Shown here piece by piece: positions 20,158 through 33,290 of a stretch of DNA of 64,000 bases. The translations under genes and the position numbers were made by a program. Every line of letters begins with the position of its first letter. The stretch's first letter is position 1. Below the pieces are notes generated by a model. It made no database searches. It was not told the DNA's origin and saw nothing but the letters and a program-made list of their open reading frames with translations. The stretch spans positions 30,601,164-30,665,163 of the forward strand of contig OZ026524.1 of the NCBI GenBank assembly GCA_964019695.1. Reading direction: 5' to 3'. The DNA comes from Loripinus fragilis. Taxonomy: Eukaryota > Mollusca > Bivalvia > Lucinida > Lucinidae.

Positions 20158-23100
20158 ATACCACAGGGAACAGCAGACATGATTCAGATCTACGAAATCT
20201 TGCACAACATAGATAAAGTCAGGGACTCCCTATACAGAGGGACAGCACACTCAATGAAAATCGATAATGTGATTTGGAGTATGTTATAGGCCATAATAAC
20301 CTGGCCAATACGCCTCAGCAGCCGTTATTTTCTACGGCGTTACTTATTAATGCATAAGTAACTAATATTAGTTCATTTATGAAACAGTTGTTACTTAGCC
20401 TATAATTGAAATTGGTTTTGAAATGGACTATTCCGAAGAGGGGTGTGATCAAAGTTATTGTTCAATGAATAACGTTTTGATTAAATTTTTCGTTTTTCCA
20501 AGGGTAAAGTAAAAACAAATTTAGGCTTCTCTTATCAAAAGAGTATATAAAACGTCTAAAATCGGGTGGCTTTTCAGTGTAAATGTCGGATGTTCAACAC
20601 CTGTTCTACCCACGGGCTGTATCTATTTTTCACCCTCGCCAGCTGGTCTAATGGTCTAACTAAGAATAACTTAGAATTGTAATTATTATTTCTACCAAGA
20701 AATATTTCCAATTATGTGTTATCAGCGCTTTTCTGGGGCGAACTTATTGATAAATTCATAACTATTTATAAATCATTGTGACGTCATTCATTCTATATTT
20801 ATCAGTGTGCGAAGTTAAATTGTTTCGTTTCACCATAAAACAGAAACGAACTTTTCATTTTATTAGAAACTAGGAGCAAGAAAATGTAAACAAACAAACA
20901 GTACATACAATAGGCATACAAGCAGAAGCCTTGGAAAAACGAATAAATATGAATAAACAGAGAAAATTACCAAAGAAAGATGAATGGCAAAACGCAGAAA
21001 ATAGGTCATTCGATTGGTTTGGCCGATGTCATCGAAACGCGGAAGCTAGTAGATTTTTCCTATCACCTGCAAATTTATGACTGGGGTTGGATTCCTTTCT
21101 ATCTGAAGGAGGAAAATGTATGGAATAACATTTTGGAACTCACAAAAGTTGACTTTTTCTTAGACTTTTTCTTTTGATCTATATCAAGGGACGTAATGCA
21201 GTCTAACTTTTTCTTTCCCCGCGGACAAGTATTGGTTTTCATAAAAGACTGAAGATAACAAGTATTCACAAAAGCTTGCTTCCCCATCACCGTCTGATTG
21301 AATAGTTTATTAGCGAAATGTCAAGCATTTAATGACTCATTTCAAAGTCGCTTTAATGTATATCTCATTGCGAAAAAAACTTCATTATTATCCTTCATCT
21401 ATTATTACTCATAAGAACTTTCAACAACGCCGTTTATAACATGTAACACATGTTATAGTTTTTCTTGTTAATTATAGACTACATGTAGCCTGAAATTGCG
21501 TTTTCAACTGAGTCCGATTACTAACTGGGAAGTTTTTTTTTAGTTTAGTTGGGAGGGCCGTTTCCATTGTAATTATTATTGCAAACACGTTCTCTATCAC
21601 AATAACAATATATCAATGTACCTTAATTATCGGCCATTGAAGTGTTCTCTCTTCCGTAAAATGCGGTCAGGTGTAATAAAAGTAATTGGACAAACCTAAA
21701 AAAGGCAATTAACGTAATCTATACTGAGTAAACTGCCAACGCAACTATATTTTTTCCTCTCGTCTTTTGAATCTGCAAATAAGCTGATTTTTTTTGATAT
21801 GATTATCATCTGAACAACCGACTATCTTTTTGCATTATCAAATCCAAGTTTTAAGTGTGCATGTGTGACACTTGCCTTGTGGTACCAAAATACATTTTCC
21901 CTGATTTACATGCACGGGCTCGTGATTTTTCAAAACCATGCACATATTCAAAATCTTAAAACATCACCCAGTGAGTGTATGTGAACTGAAATGTCTAAAT
22001 TTGCTACACCACGAATCGCCATTGATTTTTGGTACCCATAAATAGGTAGTTTTTATGGCATCAATGTCACTTGACTACATTTTTGACGTCATCACAAATG
22101 TCGCCTGCATACTTCATTTTGTGTAAGCTGAAGAAAATATATCGTAACAGTTTGCAATTCGTTTTTCACGGTGTTTGGCTGTGAAGGATAGAGCTGTTTG
22201 TTGAAATGTGCACAGATTTGCTAGAACAGATCAGCTAAAATGCTGATTTCTCTTATTTTTAAAAATTTCACATGTCAACTTTTAAGATGGCTTGGCAACA
22301 TCTATGCCGAATTAGAAATGCATCGACTGAAACCGAAAATAATGATATAAGTTTAAACGTGCCCTAACTGCATGATACACAACCTATGAATGAACAGAGT
22401 GTCTGCAGAAGTGTGTGACATAGGGCAAGAGGTCGCATATTTTAAAATACTAGCAAGTAGTAAGTGAAAATGGATCGACTCTGTCTGGTGCTGATGACAA
22501 CTAATAATACTATATATACATGTATAATACGAAAAATCTCCGTTAAATTATAAAGAGGCCGTTGACTATATCCTTTTGTCGTCTGCTTTAACTCTGGTCT
22601 GCTGATAATCATTGAAAAATGATGGTTAGATCAACCTTTTGATCCTTCTATTCTCAACACGGCTTATGTCGCCTATTGGCGGCTCATGATTACAATTAGT
22701 CTGGGCCCAGGTCCCGGTGCGACACAAGTTACACTCTATCTGCATCCGGTCTGATTGTCATTTGTTATCTTTTAGGTTATTTTTTTAAAGAAAAGCTTTA
22801 GCGACCGAGATTTGATTGTTTAAGCATGGTCATCTGGACATTGGGCTGTCTTTGATTGTAGCCAAATAAAACAATTACGGGTAGGCTTACAGAAATGATT
22901 TCTGGTACATGTTTGATTTTTTCATAAAGCGATTCTTTCTATCAAATTTCTCAGGACTGGCCTTGCGTTTCGCTTTTCGGCAAGGCATGTTCTGGGGCGT
23001 AAATATGCTAAACTTAACAAAATAGGCACCTAGTTATGGCCTTGTACGCCGATATACAAGGCTGTGACGTGGGCTAGCTGCTTTTTTTTTTCTTCTAAGC

Positions 23101-23590
23101 TTTTCTGTCCACACTTCTACTGTCGTGTATTATTTGTTATCAATAAGACTCTACCCAATGTCTGGATGACAGTAGCAATAGGACAGCAGATAGTGACTGC
23201 TTTCTGTGCTGATCCCTTGTGTGTATACACTTCTAATACTACTTGCCACTATCAGTGAATCAGTCTAAATATAAATGAACCTTTGTGTCAGTGAAAAGGC
23301 GGCAACATAAATATTCATATTTGGGCGTGGCTCGACTATTTCAACTGCTCAAGAACGGCTTAAGATGATAAAGTTACTTTTTCAAATAAAACGACACCTG
23401 AACTTCAGCTGTTACCTATATCTAAGATAGAACAGTCCGGATTACTCATGCATGATGTGCTACCTTTACACTGACCCAATGGCCTTATAATACCTTGATT
23501 TGTTAAGATATGCTTGTCAAATGATGTGTACATATTGTAAAATGCTTCCTAGCTGCATTACCTATCTTTGACAAATTCAATTACTACTTA
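20158..23590. other. Gene-poor stretch
   Basis: AT-rich DNA with only short, unconvincing open frames. I see no conserved protein motif, no clear inverted-end element and no tandem array. It may contain distal regulatory sequence for flanking genes, but nothing in it identifies such a role. Confidence 0.5.
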
Positions 23591-23939
23591 AGAACTTGGA
23601 CATGTTTATGTCATATTTTTTTTTCTTTCTCCCTCTTCTCTCTTTATTCTACTTACATATGGAACATACTTCCACGGTATCTCATCTTATACATCTCTCA
23701 ATAGTCATTAACACAATGGAAAAGTTGATTTCAGTGCGCAAAATGGTATGTCAAGGGTACTGCAATCCAATTCTTAACCTAAGCTATACCCACTACTATA
23801 TCTTGAAAGACGATGGAGGTTGATATTGTTACCTATAGAATAAGGATAGGATTGTATTACTGTAGACACCATAGACTAAAGGGTGTCAACTGTCTAAACA
23901 TCTTTGCATATTACATATTTATAAGAATATTACTATTGC

Positions 23940-24956
23940 GTGCTGGTGATATTGAGCTTAACCCAGAACCTGTTTCTGATAATGATTCACTTTTGTCTGA
24001 TGCCTCATTGGAAATGTCGGATATAATCAGAAATAATTTTTTCTATTGTCCACTACAATGTTCAAAGTGCAGCACGAAATATTGAACTCATTGAATCTGA
24101 GTTATCAAACTTTGATGTCATTTCCATCACTGAAACTTGGTTTACCCCTAACATAATATCCTCTGATATAAAAATAAATGGGTTACAAGCACCTTTTTGG
24201 AAAGACCGTACAGAAGACGGGCATGGTGGTATTGCAGTCTACGTAAAAAAAAAATGAAATATCGTGCAAAAGGCGGCATGACTTGGAAATTGTTGCTTTA
24301 GAATGTGTCTGGTTAGAAATTCGACTGCTTAGTAAACGGCTTCTTGTTGGTACATTTTATCGGCCACCAAATTCTGACAGCACAATCTTAACACACATAG
24401 AAAATTCTATAGATCTCGCAAGAGATACTGAAATATCAGGAATAATTATATTAGGAGATTTCAATCTAGATATTAATAAAACTAGACTTGTAATAAAATA
24501 AGCAACATCTGTCAATAATATAACCTCCATCAGATGATCACTGAACAAACACACTTTCCTGAACGATCATCATCCTTAATTTTAGATATAATTTTGGTTT
24601 CTAATCCAAACAGGTGTATTTTAAGTGGAGTAGGTGATCCGTTTCTCAACCAAGAAATTCTATTTCACTGTCCTGTTTTCATAGTTTTTAAATTTTTAAA
24701 GCCTCATAAAAAATCAATTAAAAGACATGTTTGGAAATACAAAGACGGTGACTATGAAAACCTAAAAGAAAAGTTTCCTAATTCAGACTGGGAATCCCTT
24801 GTAAATGAAGATATTGATGTTTATGCAACAAATGTAATAAATCGCATACTACAAATGAGCAATAAATGTATCCCTAACAAATATGCAAGCATCCGTCCTT
24901 CCGAAACACCTTGGATGCTTAACGAACTACATAAACTAATGAGAAAACGAGCATAG
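23940..24956 (+). pseudogene. LINE endonuclease domain, frameshifted
   Basis: The apurinic-type endonuclease half of the LINE. SITETWF, then FYRPPNSD and LGDFNLDI, match the family's catalytic blocks. LDIILVSNP and HCPVFIV follow, the latter holding the conserved catalytic His. Frames change around 24,060, at an A-run near 24,250 and near 24,500, and a stop ends the last segment at 24,956. It cannot make a functional protein. Confidence 0.88.
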
Positions 24957-25349
24957 GATTAAGCCAAGCAAACAAAAATAACACATCACTGGGATAAATA
25001 TAAGAAGCTAAGAAAAGACACTACCACACTGCTGAGATCATCAAAAAAAAACATATTTCGATAACCTAGCCAATAAATTAAAATCTAACCACAATATTAG
25101 CAGCAAGGACTGGTGGAAGACTTTAAAGTCATTCATATCAACCCAAGACAAATCATCAATCCTTCCCTTAAAAATCAATGATACAATACGCATAGATTAT
25201 ATTGAAAAGGCAAATCTCCTCAACATGCATTTCAAAACACAATCCGATTTAAACGACACTGGCAAGGAAATAACACATATCACACAATCGAATCCAAATA
25301 ACTTAACACAATTACAAACTAGCCCAATGGAAGTTAAGTAAATCCTAGA

Positions 25350-26460
25350 AACACTGCAAACAGGTAAAGCATCTGGTCCTGATAATATAAAAAATATGTT
25401 CTTAAATCTTGTTCTTCTTATCATTTGTCAAGACTGTTTAATTTATCACTCTCCTCAAGCAAAGTACCTCCAGCATGGAAAGAAGTCAATGCCACTCCAG
25501 TATTTAAAAAGGACGACCCTTCTGAATGTAAAAATTACAGGCCTATCTAATTGCTTAGTACACTAGGAAATGTAATGGAGAAAATCGTGCATAAACATGT
25601 CTTTAACTTCTTGAATGCAAATAGTGTAATAGCATCCGTACAGTCAGGTTTTGTTCCAGGTGATTCCACTGTCAATCAGCTGGTAGATATCTACAACACA
25701 TTTTCTAAAGCATTGGATGATGGTTTGGAAGTGAAAGCATTTTTTGTAATTTTAAGTAAGGCATTCGATCGTGTCTGGCACAAGGGCTTTTTAATGAAAT
25801 TAAAATCTGTAGTTCTTACTAGCCCTCTTTTAGAATGGTTCCAAAACTACTTGAGTGGTCGTAAACAAAGGGTTGTCGTACCAGGGGGAGCATCCGACTG
25901 GCTTAACATAATCGCTGGAGTGCCCTAGGGCTCTATATTGGGACCACTAATAATTTCTCATTTATATAAATGACATTGTAAAAGACATCCAGTCCACTAT
26001 ACGCCTCTTTGCTGATGATACTAGCCTGTTTATTATTGTTGATTCCCCGGATAATGCATCAAACACCCTCAACCAAGACCTGGCGAAAATATCCTCATGG
26101 GAAGACAGATGGCTGGTTTTATTTAATCCTAAAAGACTGAATCTATACTCTTTTCGCGTAAAGTTTATAAAACTGTCCACCGAAACACTTACCAATGTTG
26201 AAAGTCATAAACATTTAGGGATCACATTTGAAAGTAGTGGCAGCTGGCATAAACATATACAGTTGACTACATCAAAAGCATGGCAGCAGATTCATATTAT
26301 GCGAAAACATATATTTCATCCAGACAGGAAGTCATTAGATATATGTAATATACATATCCTTTATTAGGCCTATATTAGAGTATGAAGATGTTGTCTGGTG
26401 TAACTTAACAAAATATCAGGAAGACGAACTGGAAAAAAATACAAATTGAAGCTGCCAGGA
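25350..26460 (+). pseudogene. LINE reverse transcriptase domain, with stops and frameshifts
   Basis: The finger and palm motifs are clear: GKASGPDNI, then PISLLS-like text with an in-frame TAA at 25,547, QSGFVPGDST, SKAFDRVWHKG (motif A), GVP-TAG-GSILGP (motif B with a stop in place of Gln at 25,926) and, after a 1-base shift near 25,955, FADDTSL (motif C). The catalytic aspartates of FADD remain, but the stops make the copy inactive. Confidence 0.9.
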
Positions 26461-26810
26461 TAGTTACTGGTGCCACTAAGCTAGTCTCCCATGACAATCT
26501 ATACTGAGAAACTTGCTGGGAAACTTTAAGCTCAATGCTGAAACAACACAAATTAACATTGTATTACAAAATGATAAATTTTAATCCCTCCTTACCTGAG
26601 TTCATTGGTCCCAAATCGTGTAGGTGATATGTCGAGTTACTCCTTAAGAAATAGTGACCAATACCAAACAATTGACACTAAATCCTAACTCTACTACAAT
26701 TCGTTTCTACCCTCAGCCGTTCGTGAATGGAATGCCCTAGATAGTGAATCCCAGTCATGTCCATCAGTTGCTTTAGTCACGGCCTTAGGGACAAAAAATA
26801 GGTCCTGTGC

Positions 26811-28560
26811 AAATTGTGTGCCGATTTATGGTGACCTATATCGAAATCTTCCATGAGGTCTTACGTTTAATTTGAAGGTGGTCACCCACCTCAAATTCGC
26901 GTCTGAGGCTAGTTATGACGGCATCAATATGGCGACCATAAATAGAAACTGTTCGTAAATAAAAGCAATAGTTTGCATTGGTATAGTCGTATTAAACCAA
27001 TACGAATTCTTTTTTTTAACACAATATCATTTATTTTAGTCACATGATGGTTAATCAAGGTTTTATGTGACTTTGGTAATAAATTATTTCTCGATAACTT
27101 TATTTTGCATGCAAAATACTGTATATTTCCACCGTGTAGCATCGACTCCGGAACTTGCTACCAACTTTATCGATTATAAACAAATGGCAGGCATGACGAC
27201 GGTAAGAAAAAGCTGTTATTATACTGTTTTATCACGGCGTTATGCGTTAAGATGGAAATATTATTATCTGAACATATTTATCTTTAAAATATACACCCAA
27301 CAATGATATGAAAGTGATTTTAGTTGCCTTTAGCTGCCTGGTACCGCGAAAAATCATGTCAGCTTCAAAACTCGCCTTGTAATCTTGTTAGTGGAGGATG
27401 CCAATTCAATCCGCTATTTTGCACATGTATTGACATCACTAGTGTATATATTGAAGCAAAAGTTTTTTCCATAAACTAACGGAGCTGGATATAATCAAGA
27501 GAAATTTCCGACGACTGGAGTACGGCAATTTGCGACACAACACAGAATCACAGGACGCTGTCTTGCTAGTGAAAAGTACGGCAACTTATTTTGAAAATGA
27601 TAGAACTCTACTCGAAGAAGCTGTCGTTGGGAACCAACCAATGTCCGTAATGATTCAAGAGGGCCAGTATGGTCTATTATGGATACATAGTACAAATTTG
27701 TGAAAGTATTCAATCAGATGTTCCCGTGTTTTACTTAACTGAGCGTGACGTTGAAAGGTGACGTCATAAGACATTATTTGTGATGAAATCGGAAATGTTA
27801 TTTATGGGTCAGCATTAAAACACCAAACCACCACCAATCCTGACTTCAATTTTCCCTGTCCCATCACACACTCCAGCACACCAACTCAATAACAAACCCT
27901 TTACTTGCTCAGATAAATGAAACACTTCGACAAACCGTTGCCTCGTGTACTAACATACTTGCACATATGTATAGGCTCAGACCATTTTTTGGGGTTCAAA
28001 ATCTTTTAATTTCAATATTTTTTGGGATTTTCGTGTATATATATATATAAATGAGAGTACCCCCCCCCCCCCACACACACACACACAAACACTGGGCATA
28101 CATGTACGCCTAAGTGCACCAGAGTTGGTGCTCATCGCATTTGCACATGCGCGGATCCAGATTTTCACTTTTTTTTCGTCTGCTTATTTCACAGAGGGGT
28201 CCATATGCTTAAGGTCCCTTACCAGTTTCTTTTTTTCTAACGGAAACTATAGTACTTGTATTAACCGCCCTGTGAGAGGCCCACGCATGATGCGCAAAAG
28301 TCTGCTTTAAAGGTTGTGGTTGTCCTGATCGTTAGATTGTATGGATTACGTACTGGTTAGTTTGCGGTTGAGCCTGGTCCGATATGGTTTTGTGGAGGTT
28401 TGGGGATGCTTCCACGGACCCTCTTGTATTGTACCGAAAAGTTTGCAGGTATTCATGTGTGTATCCGGGGGAGGAGGCAGGGGTCTCTGGATCCCCCTGA
28501 AAATCGCAGAAATATAGCATTCCCTTGCAATGCTGGTCCAGTGAAGAATCACAAAGTTGC
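26811..28560. other. Intergenic stretch with short simple repeats
   Basis: No gene is recognisable. A short (TA)n, poly-C and (AC)n cluster lies at about 28,044-28,088. A 28-bp segment at 27128-27155 (GTGTAGCATCGACTCCGGAA) reappears inverted at 38929-38956. Confidence 0.5.
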
Positions 28561-28586
28561 CAACTTAGCATTCAATGTTGGGCCAT

Positions 28587-28755
28587 CGCATCGCTAATCA
28601 GTAAAATTTAGACCCAAAAATCGCTATTCAGTAAAATTTACGCCCAAAAATCACCTGATCAGTAAACTTTAAACCTAAAAATTAGTAATCAGAAAAATTA
28701 AGACCTAAAATTCAGTATCAGTAAATAAAAGGCCCCAAAATCGGGTATCAGTAAC
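28587..28755. repeat. ~30-bp minisatellite (TCAGTAAAATTTAGACCC)
   Basis: About six degenerate head-to-tail units with the core AATCGCTAATCAGTAAAATT followed by (A/C)CCAAAAAT, decaying to the right. Scattered relatives continue to about 28,990. Not coding. Confidence 0.7.
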
Positions 28756-29723
28756 GGTTTATTGTAAAAACGAAATGGAATAACGTTTTTCCATCGAAAA
28801 CGCGTCATTTCGATTATGGTATTTTTTTGCACAAAAATCGCTAATCATAAAATTTTAGGTCAAAATTGGCTAATCACTAGCACTTCTCATTCCGCTATTA
28901 GGTCAAATTAACCCTAAAATCGCTAATCGTTACTTTTTAGGGCCAATATCGCTTAATTTTATGGCCATAATTCGCTTACTAGTAATCCCCATTTACACCC
29001 TTACGCATGTACATGAGATTGGGTACTACGAGCAGCCAAACGCTCAGACTAGCCTGTGCATCCGCGCAGTCTCGCCAGGGCCTTTGCTGCTCTCATACAC
29101 AATGCAAATGGATGTAGGTATAAAAGTAAGTCTCCATAAGATCTACGTCAGCGTCAGCATATTAAATAAAATGTTTGCGAATATGCGATAGGTACCAAAG
29201 TGCGTGTGCTGGCCCATATCTGGTGCTGAGGTGTTTGGTGTGGTGTGTTTGGGGGCATGAGGTTGTTTGAAGCTAGAGAGGCTGGTTTTGGTGTTCGTTT
29301 AGGGTGATTTTGGTGGTTTGGGGAGTTTTCACGGACAAACATGTCGCTGCAAATTGCTGTACTGTAAATTTAATGTTTTTTTCAAGTTGACGTACTTCGG
29401 ACTGGTAAATTGCCGTACTCAAAGCGTTTTCTGTTTTTGATAATATATCAGTCAAGTCAAGATCATTACAAATAAAACTTACACCGAACGTGATTTCCAA
29501 TATGCTCATTATTTTGGCATTGAAAATGAGGTGGAAAACGGTTTTAAACAATGCAGGAACAAACATTTTTCGATGGGACCAGCTGTTTTAGCGGTACCAG
29601 CTGGCAGTGTTTCACGATGTTTTGTGACTACAGCAAGAATTGATCATTTTGGCCGGCACGGACAAGTGTTTCACTTTTCTAAAGATGAATTCTATTCACT
29701 TCGAAGGCAGGCGCTCATTACAA

Positions 29724-30190
29724 CACAGTATCGATTCACTGTGCGCCTGAAATGAGTGAAATCGACTGTATCGGTAGAATCGAGAGTTTTTGGCCTAAAT
29801 TTGTGAGGGGGTGGTAAGTATTTTGGCATGTTTTCTTATAGTTAGATTTGTCCTTCCGCCGTGGATCTCATTATATTTCTTTGATATATGCATACATGTC
29901 ATAATATCGTGCAAAAACAACGACAGTGTATCGTGGGAGCGCAAGAAACGCATTCTTTTAGAGGGATAGTTGTCAAAAAAGCGAAAATTCACAGCTTTTT
30001 ATCTTCCCGTTTCGAATTTAAACAACTTAGCTAAAACTGATTTTCACCAGAAGTCCGAGAGGCTTATGATCCTACAATACCAGAAATCTCAGCCTGATCC
30101 GTTTTTTCGATTTTGAGATATTCAGCTATATATGACTGAACCCCCTAATAGCGGTGAATTAGAAACTATATCGGTAGAATCGACTGCTAT
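29724..30190. repeat. Left terminal inverted repeat of the 9.1-kb element
   Basis: About 467 bp, roughly 95% identical by eye to the reverse complement of 38395-38849. The motif TATCGGTAGAATCGA occurs close to each of its two edges. A 65-codon open frame on the minus strand occurs in both terminal repeats with only two differences, which follows from their DNA identity and is not proof of a gene. Confidence 0.88.
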
Positions 30191-30403
30191 TTATTTACTG
30201 TACGAAGTAAAAACTACCCACTGCACGAAGTGAAAGCAAATGTTGGTCATAAATCTTCGAATTTAGAGCAGAAAGTAGGCTATTTATTTCACCCTGTGTA
30301 TACCATTGGCTTCTAAATGTGTACTTTGGCAGACAGTGAAGACCCAAATATAATGCCCCATCATATGGCATTTCATCTGGGTCTTCACTGTTTATTTATA
30401 CAA

Positions 30404-32255
30404 ATATTATATTCAGAGAAAGAAATGCATTTTTTTTTATAAAAAACCTGTGACCAGCAATATATATATATATTGTACCACCCCAGGTTTATTGTATATA
30501 ACCAGTAGGCAGAATTCAATTAATTCATAAAGGGTTAACAATACGTCAATCTGTATCACTTTTTTCAGTCTGTTAGAGACTCCCGCATCTGCTGTCTGTG
30601 TGTAGGTTTGTAGGCTTACATTTCAATAATTCCATCCTGCTTTAAACAGCTGTATGGTAAGATGAAATACCAGTGGAAAGTACATTTCATAAGACCCACT
30701 GTGGCAAACCCTTTAATAATGCTTTTTGTGCCCAGCGAGCAATCAGATTACATCGAGTACCGAAGACACGAGAGGGGGGATTAATACCCCTATCGACAGG
30801 GGGTTTAGGGGGTCTCCCCCAAGTTTTTTTTAATTTTGGGCGCTTCTATGTGCGTTTTTAATGGGTTTGTTATGCATTTGGGACCAGATTTCAGTCCTTT
30901 TGGTCACAATCTTTTGCTAGAAAAGATATTTTGTGTCACGCGAGAAACCGAATGCTGGACAAAAAAAATGTTTTCAGATAGTCATGATTTTTTACTTTTT
31001 TTTTCTACAGCATGTTTCTTTGACATTATTTCACCTATGTCCCCGCAGGTTTTGGAAAGTACTTTTAGCACTGATCCTTGGTGGTCCTTCATAGAGTTGT
31101 GTTTTCGAAAAGATATACGCTTAGTCTTTTCAATTACATGTAGAGCACCCGTCAAGGATGCAGGCTTCACTTAGATTTTGGCTTAGGTAGGCATAAGATG
31201 AGATCTTTGGCTTCATCGTAATGGAGCCAGGGCCTACTGTCGAACCATGACAGCTAAAGGCTTCTCTGCTCAGGCTTCTTAAAGTCGTATGAACGTTGGT
31301 GGAACCGAAAAGTCTTGGGCTGAATTGGAACAGGCGGGACCTGTATATCTGTAACAGAATGCATTATAACGACACAGGCTCATGATGCTCATAATGTAAA
31401 GTCAACACGTTTTAAACATACTTTATCGCTGGACATGTTAATTAGAAGAAGAAAAAGCAAATTATCAATTTAAGGGATCATAGAATTATCTGGACCTCAA
31501 CAAGAAGACCTGTCTTCAGGGTTTCTGACCATGCAAGACTCAAACCAACCTACTCAGTTACAGAGATTAGCTAGAATGCTGGAATTTTGAGTGTAGCAAG
31601 TTTACAATTATACTTTCCTAGGAGCGAATAGCAAAGGCGCTGATCAGACTGTGCGGATGTGCAGACTGGTCTGCGCCTTACACGTTCGCATGCAGCTACG
31701 CCAGGTTTTCTCTCGACACGGTCCATAAGTATAATATAGTCCATTAAGACCATCTGATTATGAAATTAATTAAGAAGGTGTCATTATAATTTTTCAATGT
31801 TTTCACAGGCGCAAAGCGCGTTATTGATAATTGCATCAATAAATGGTAAGCACAGAGTAAAGTGAGCCAAAACCAGCAAAAGGGACACAGCAGAGATCAT
31901 ACTCGGCCAAAAAAGGGTCGGGCGCTCGACGGACCTGCCGGACCGGCGATGGTGGACTTGTGTACAGGTAACATGCTACTGTAAACATAGCATTTGTAAT
32001 CCACCATTTTCTAATTGCATGGTGTTATGCTCCACTGAATGGGTAGTATAATAATAAGGTAAGTTCACGTCGTGCTATACTTCCACAAAACGCTTTGAGG
32101 CATGACTGTAACGGTAAATGCATTGAATGAATTGAGGGTCATTACTTAGAGGTCGTGGTAGAAGTATACATGTATCGCTTTGTTACATGAATATTTATGA
32201 AGGTTGGATGTTTTACAAAAAATAGGTTTGTGAATTTTCGTCACAGCATCTTGAC
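30404..32255. other. Interior of the 9.1-kb element, no gene seen
   Basis: AT-rich sequence with a palindrome-family copy just left of it (30328-30403), a (TA)n tract near 30,465, and a GCGCA-type palindrome fragment near 31,630-31,680. No protein domain is recognisable. Confidence 0.45.
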
Positions 32256-32330
32256 AATAACACACACACACAAACGCACGCACACTCTCACGCACGCACA
32301 TACGCGCGCACACCACACGCACATGCACGT
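32256..32330. repeat. (AC)n / CGCACA microsatellite
   Basis: About 75 bp of AC-rich simple sequence with CGCACGCACA variants. The Cys/Val-rich frame on the opposite strand is an artefact. Confidence 0.85.
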
Positions 32331-32599
32331 GCCACCATTGCTAAAAAACCAACTGACAAACCTATCAACAAACTAGCGAACAAAGCATTATCTCTATTAT
32401 TTTGGGCTTGTCCGTCCATCTGCCTGTCTGTCCATTGCCGTGGTCACTCTAACTTAGTCATTTTTAATCGATTTTTTTCCCAAATTTCATATCATCATCA
32501 AACTCTCGTTCAAGTTTGAATACAGTTTTTTCTGTCAAACGATAAGCAAGAAGGCTGTAAAAATGGCCGCCTTTATATATATGGATTGCTTCCATCAAA

Positions 32600-33290
32600 C
32601 TCTCGTTCAATATGTTCTTAAAAATGTTATCCTTTGGAAGCAAAGAATGCACCAAAGAACTGAAACTAGAGTGTGCAAATTTTCAGGGGCAGACTAGCTA
32701 GTTTCAGCCATTTAGGCCACAACAGTGACGCTCCAATAGTTTCTAAGTTCCACAATGAAACCCATGATCCCAAAGGACAAGAAAATAAAATCTACACTAT
32801 AGTGAAGGGCATGGAGACGTTCTACCACCGCCACAAAGTCCCAATCACCAGCTGTAGTGAAGTCAAATATTTTCTTAAAAAGTTATCCTTTGGAAGCAAA
32901 GAATGCACTAAAGAACTGAAATTAGAGTGTGCAAATAATCTTGGCCGGACTAGCTAGTTTCGGCCATTTAGGCCTCATCAGTGACCCTCTAATAGTTTTT
33001 AAGTTCCACAATGAAACCTATGATCCCAAAGAACAAGAAAATAAAATCTACACTATAGTGAAGGGCAGGGAGACGTTCTACCACCGCCACATAGTCCCAA
33101 TCACCAGCTGTAGTGAAGTCAAATCTGTTCTTAAAAAGGTTATCCTTTGGAAGCAAAGAATGCACCAAAGAACTGAAACAAGAGTGTGCAAATTTCCTGG
33201 GCCTCATCAGTTACCATCTAATAGTTTCAAAGTTCCACAATAAAACCCATGATCCCAAAGGACAAGAAAATGAAAGTTTGAATATGTTTT
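32600..33290. repeat. ~256-bp tandem repeat, about 2.7 copies
   Basis: The marker ATCCTTTGGAAGCAAAGAAT starts at 32,629, 32,885 and 33,142, giving periods of 256 and 257 bp. Units also share CCCATGATCCCAAAGGACAA and AATCACCAGCTGTAGTGAAG. Open frames cross the array on both strands. Whether they derive from an ancestral exon is unknown, and I recognise no domain. Confidence 0.85.

Larger units (their letters stand above)
23813..26810 (+). mobile_element. Decayed non-LTR retrotransposon (LINE, CR1/Jockey group)
   Basis: In order: LLLRAGDIELNPEP, an N-terminal signature of CR1/Jockey-group ORF2 proteins; endonuclease motifs (SITETW, GGIAVYV, FYRPPNSD, ILGDFNLDI); reverse transcriptase (QSGFVPGDSTVNQLVD, SKAFDRVWHKG, GVP*GSILGP, LFADDTSLF); and a C-terminal part ending PSAVREWNAL. 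The order is complete, but the reading frame is broken repeatedly. It would copy itself by target-primed reverse transcription if intact. No poly(A) tail or target duplication could be fixed, so the ends are approximate. Confidence 0.93.

Noticed and set aside
29273..29566. 97-residue minus-strand frame (MFVPALFKTVFHLIF...)
   Set aside because: It is fairly long for chance and not simple repeat, but I recognise no domain, splice partner or neighbouring exon. Left unannotated.
29531..29755. Plus-strand 74-residue frame with GPAVLAVPAGSVSRCF
   Set aside because: It reads like protein but runs into the terminal repeat of the 9.1-kb element, has no flanking splice signals that lead to other exons and matches no family I know.
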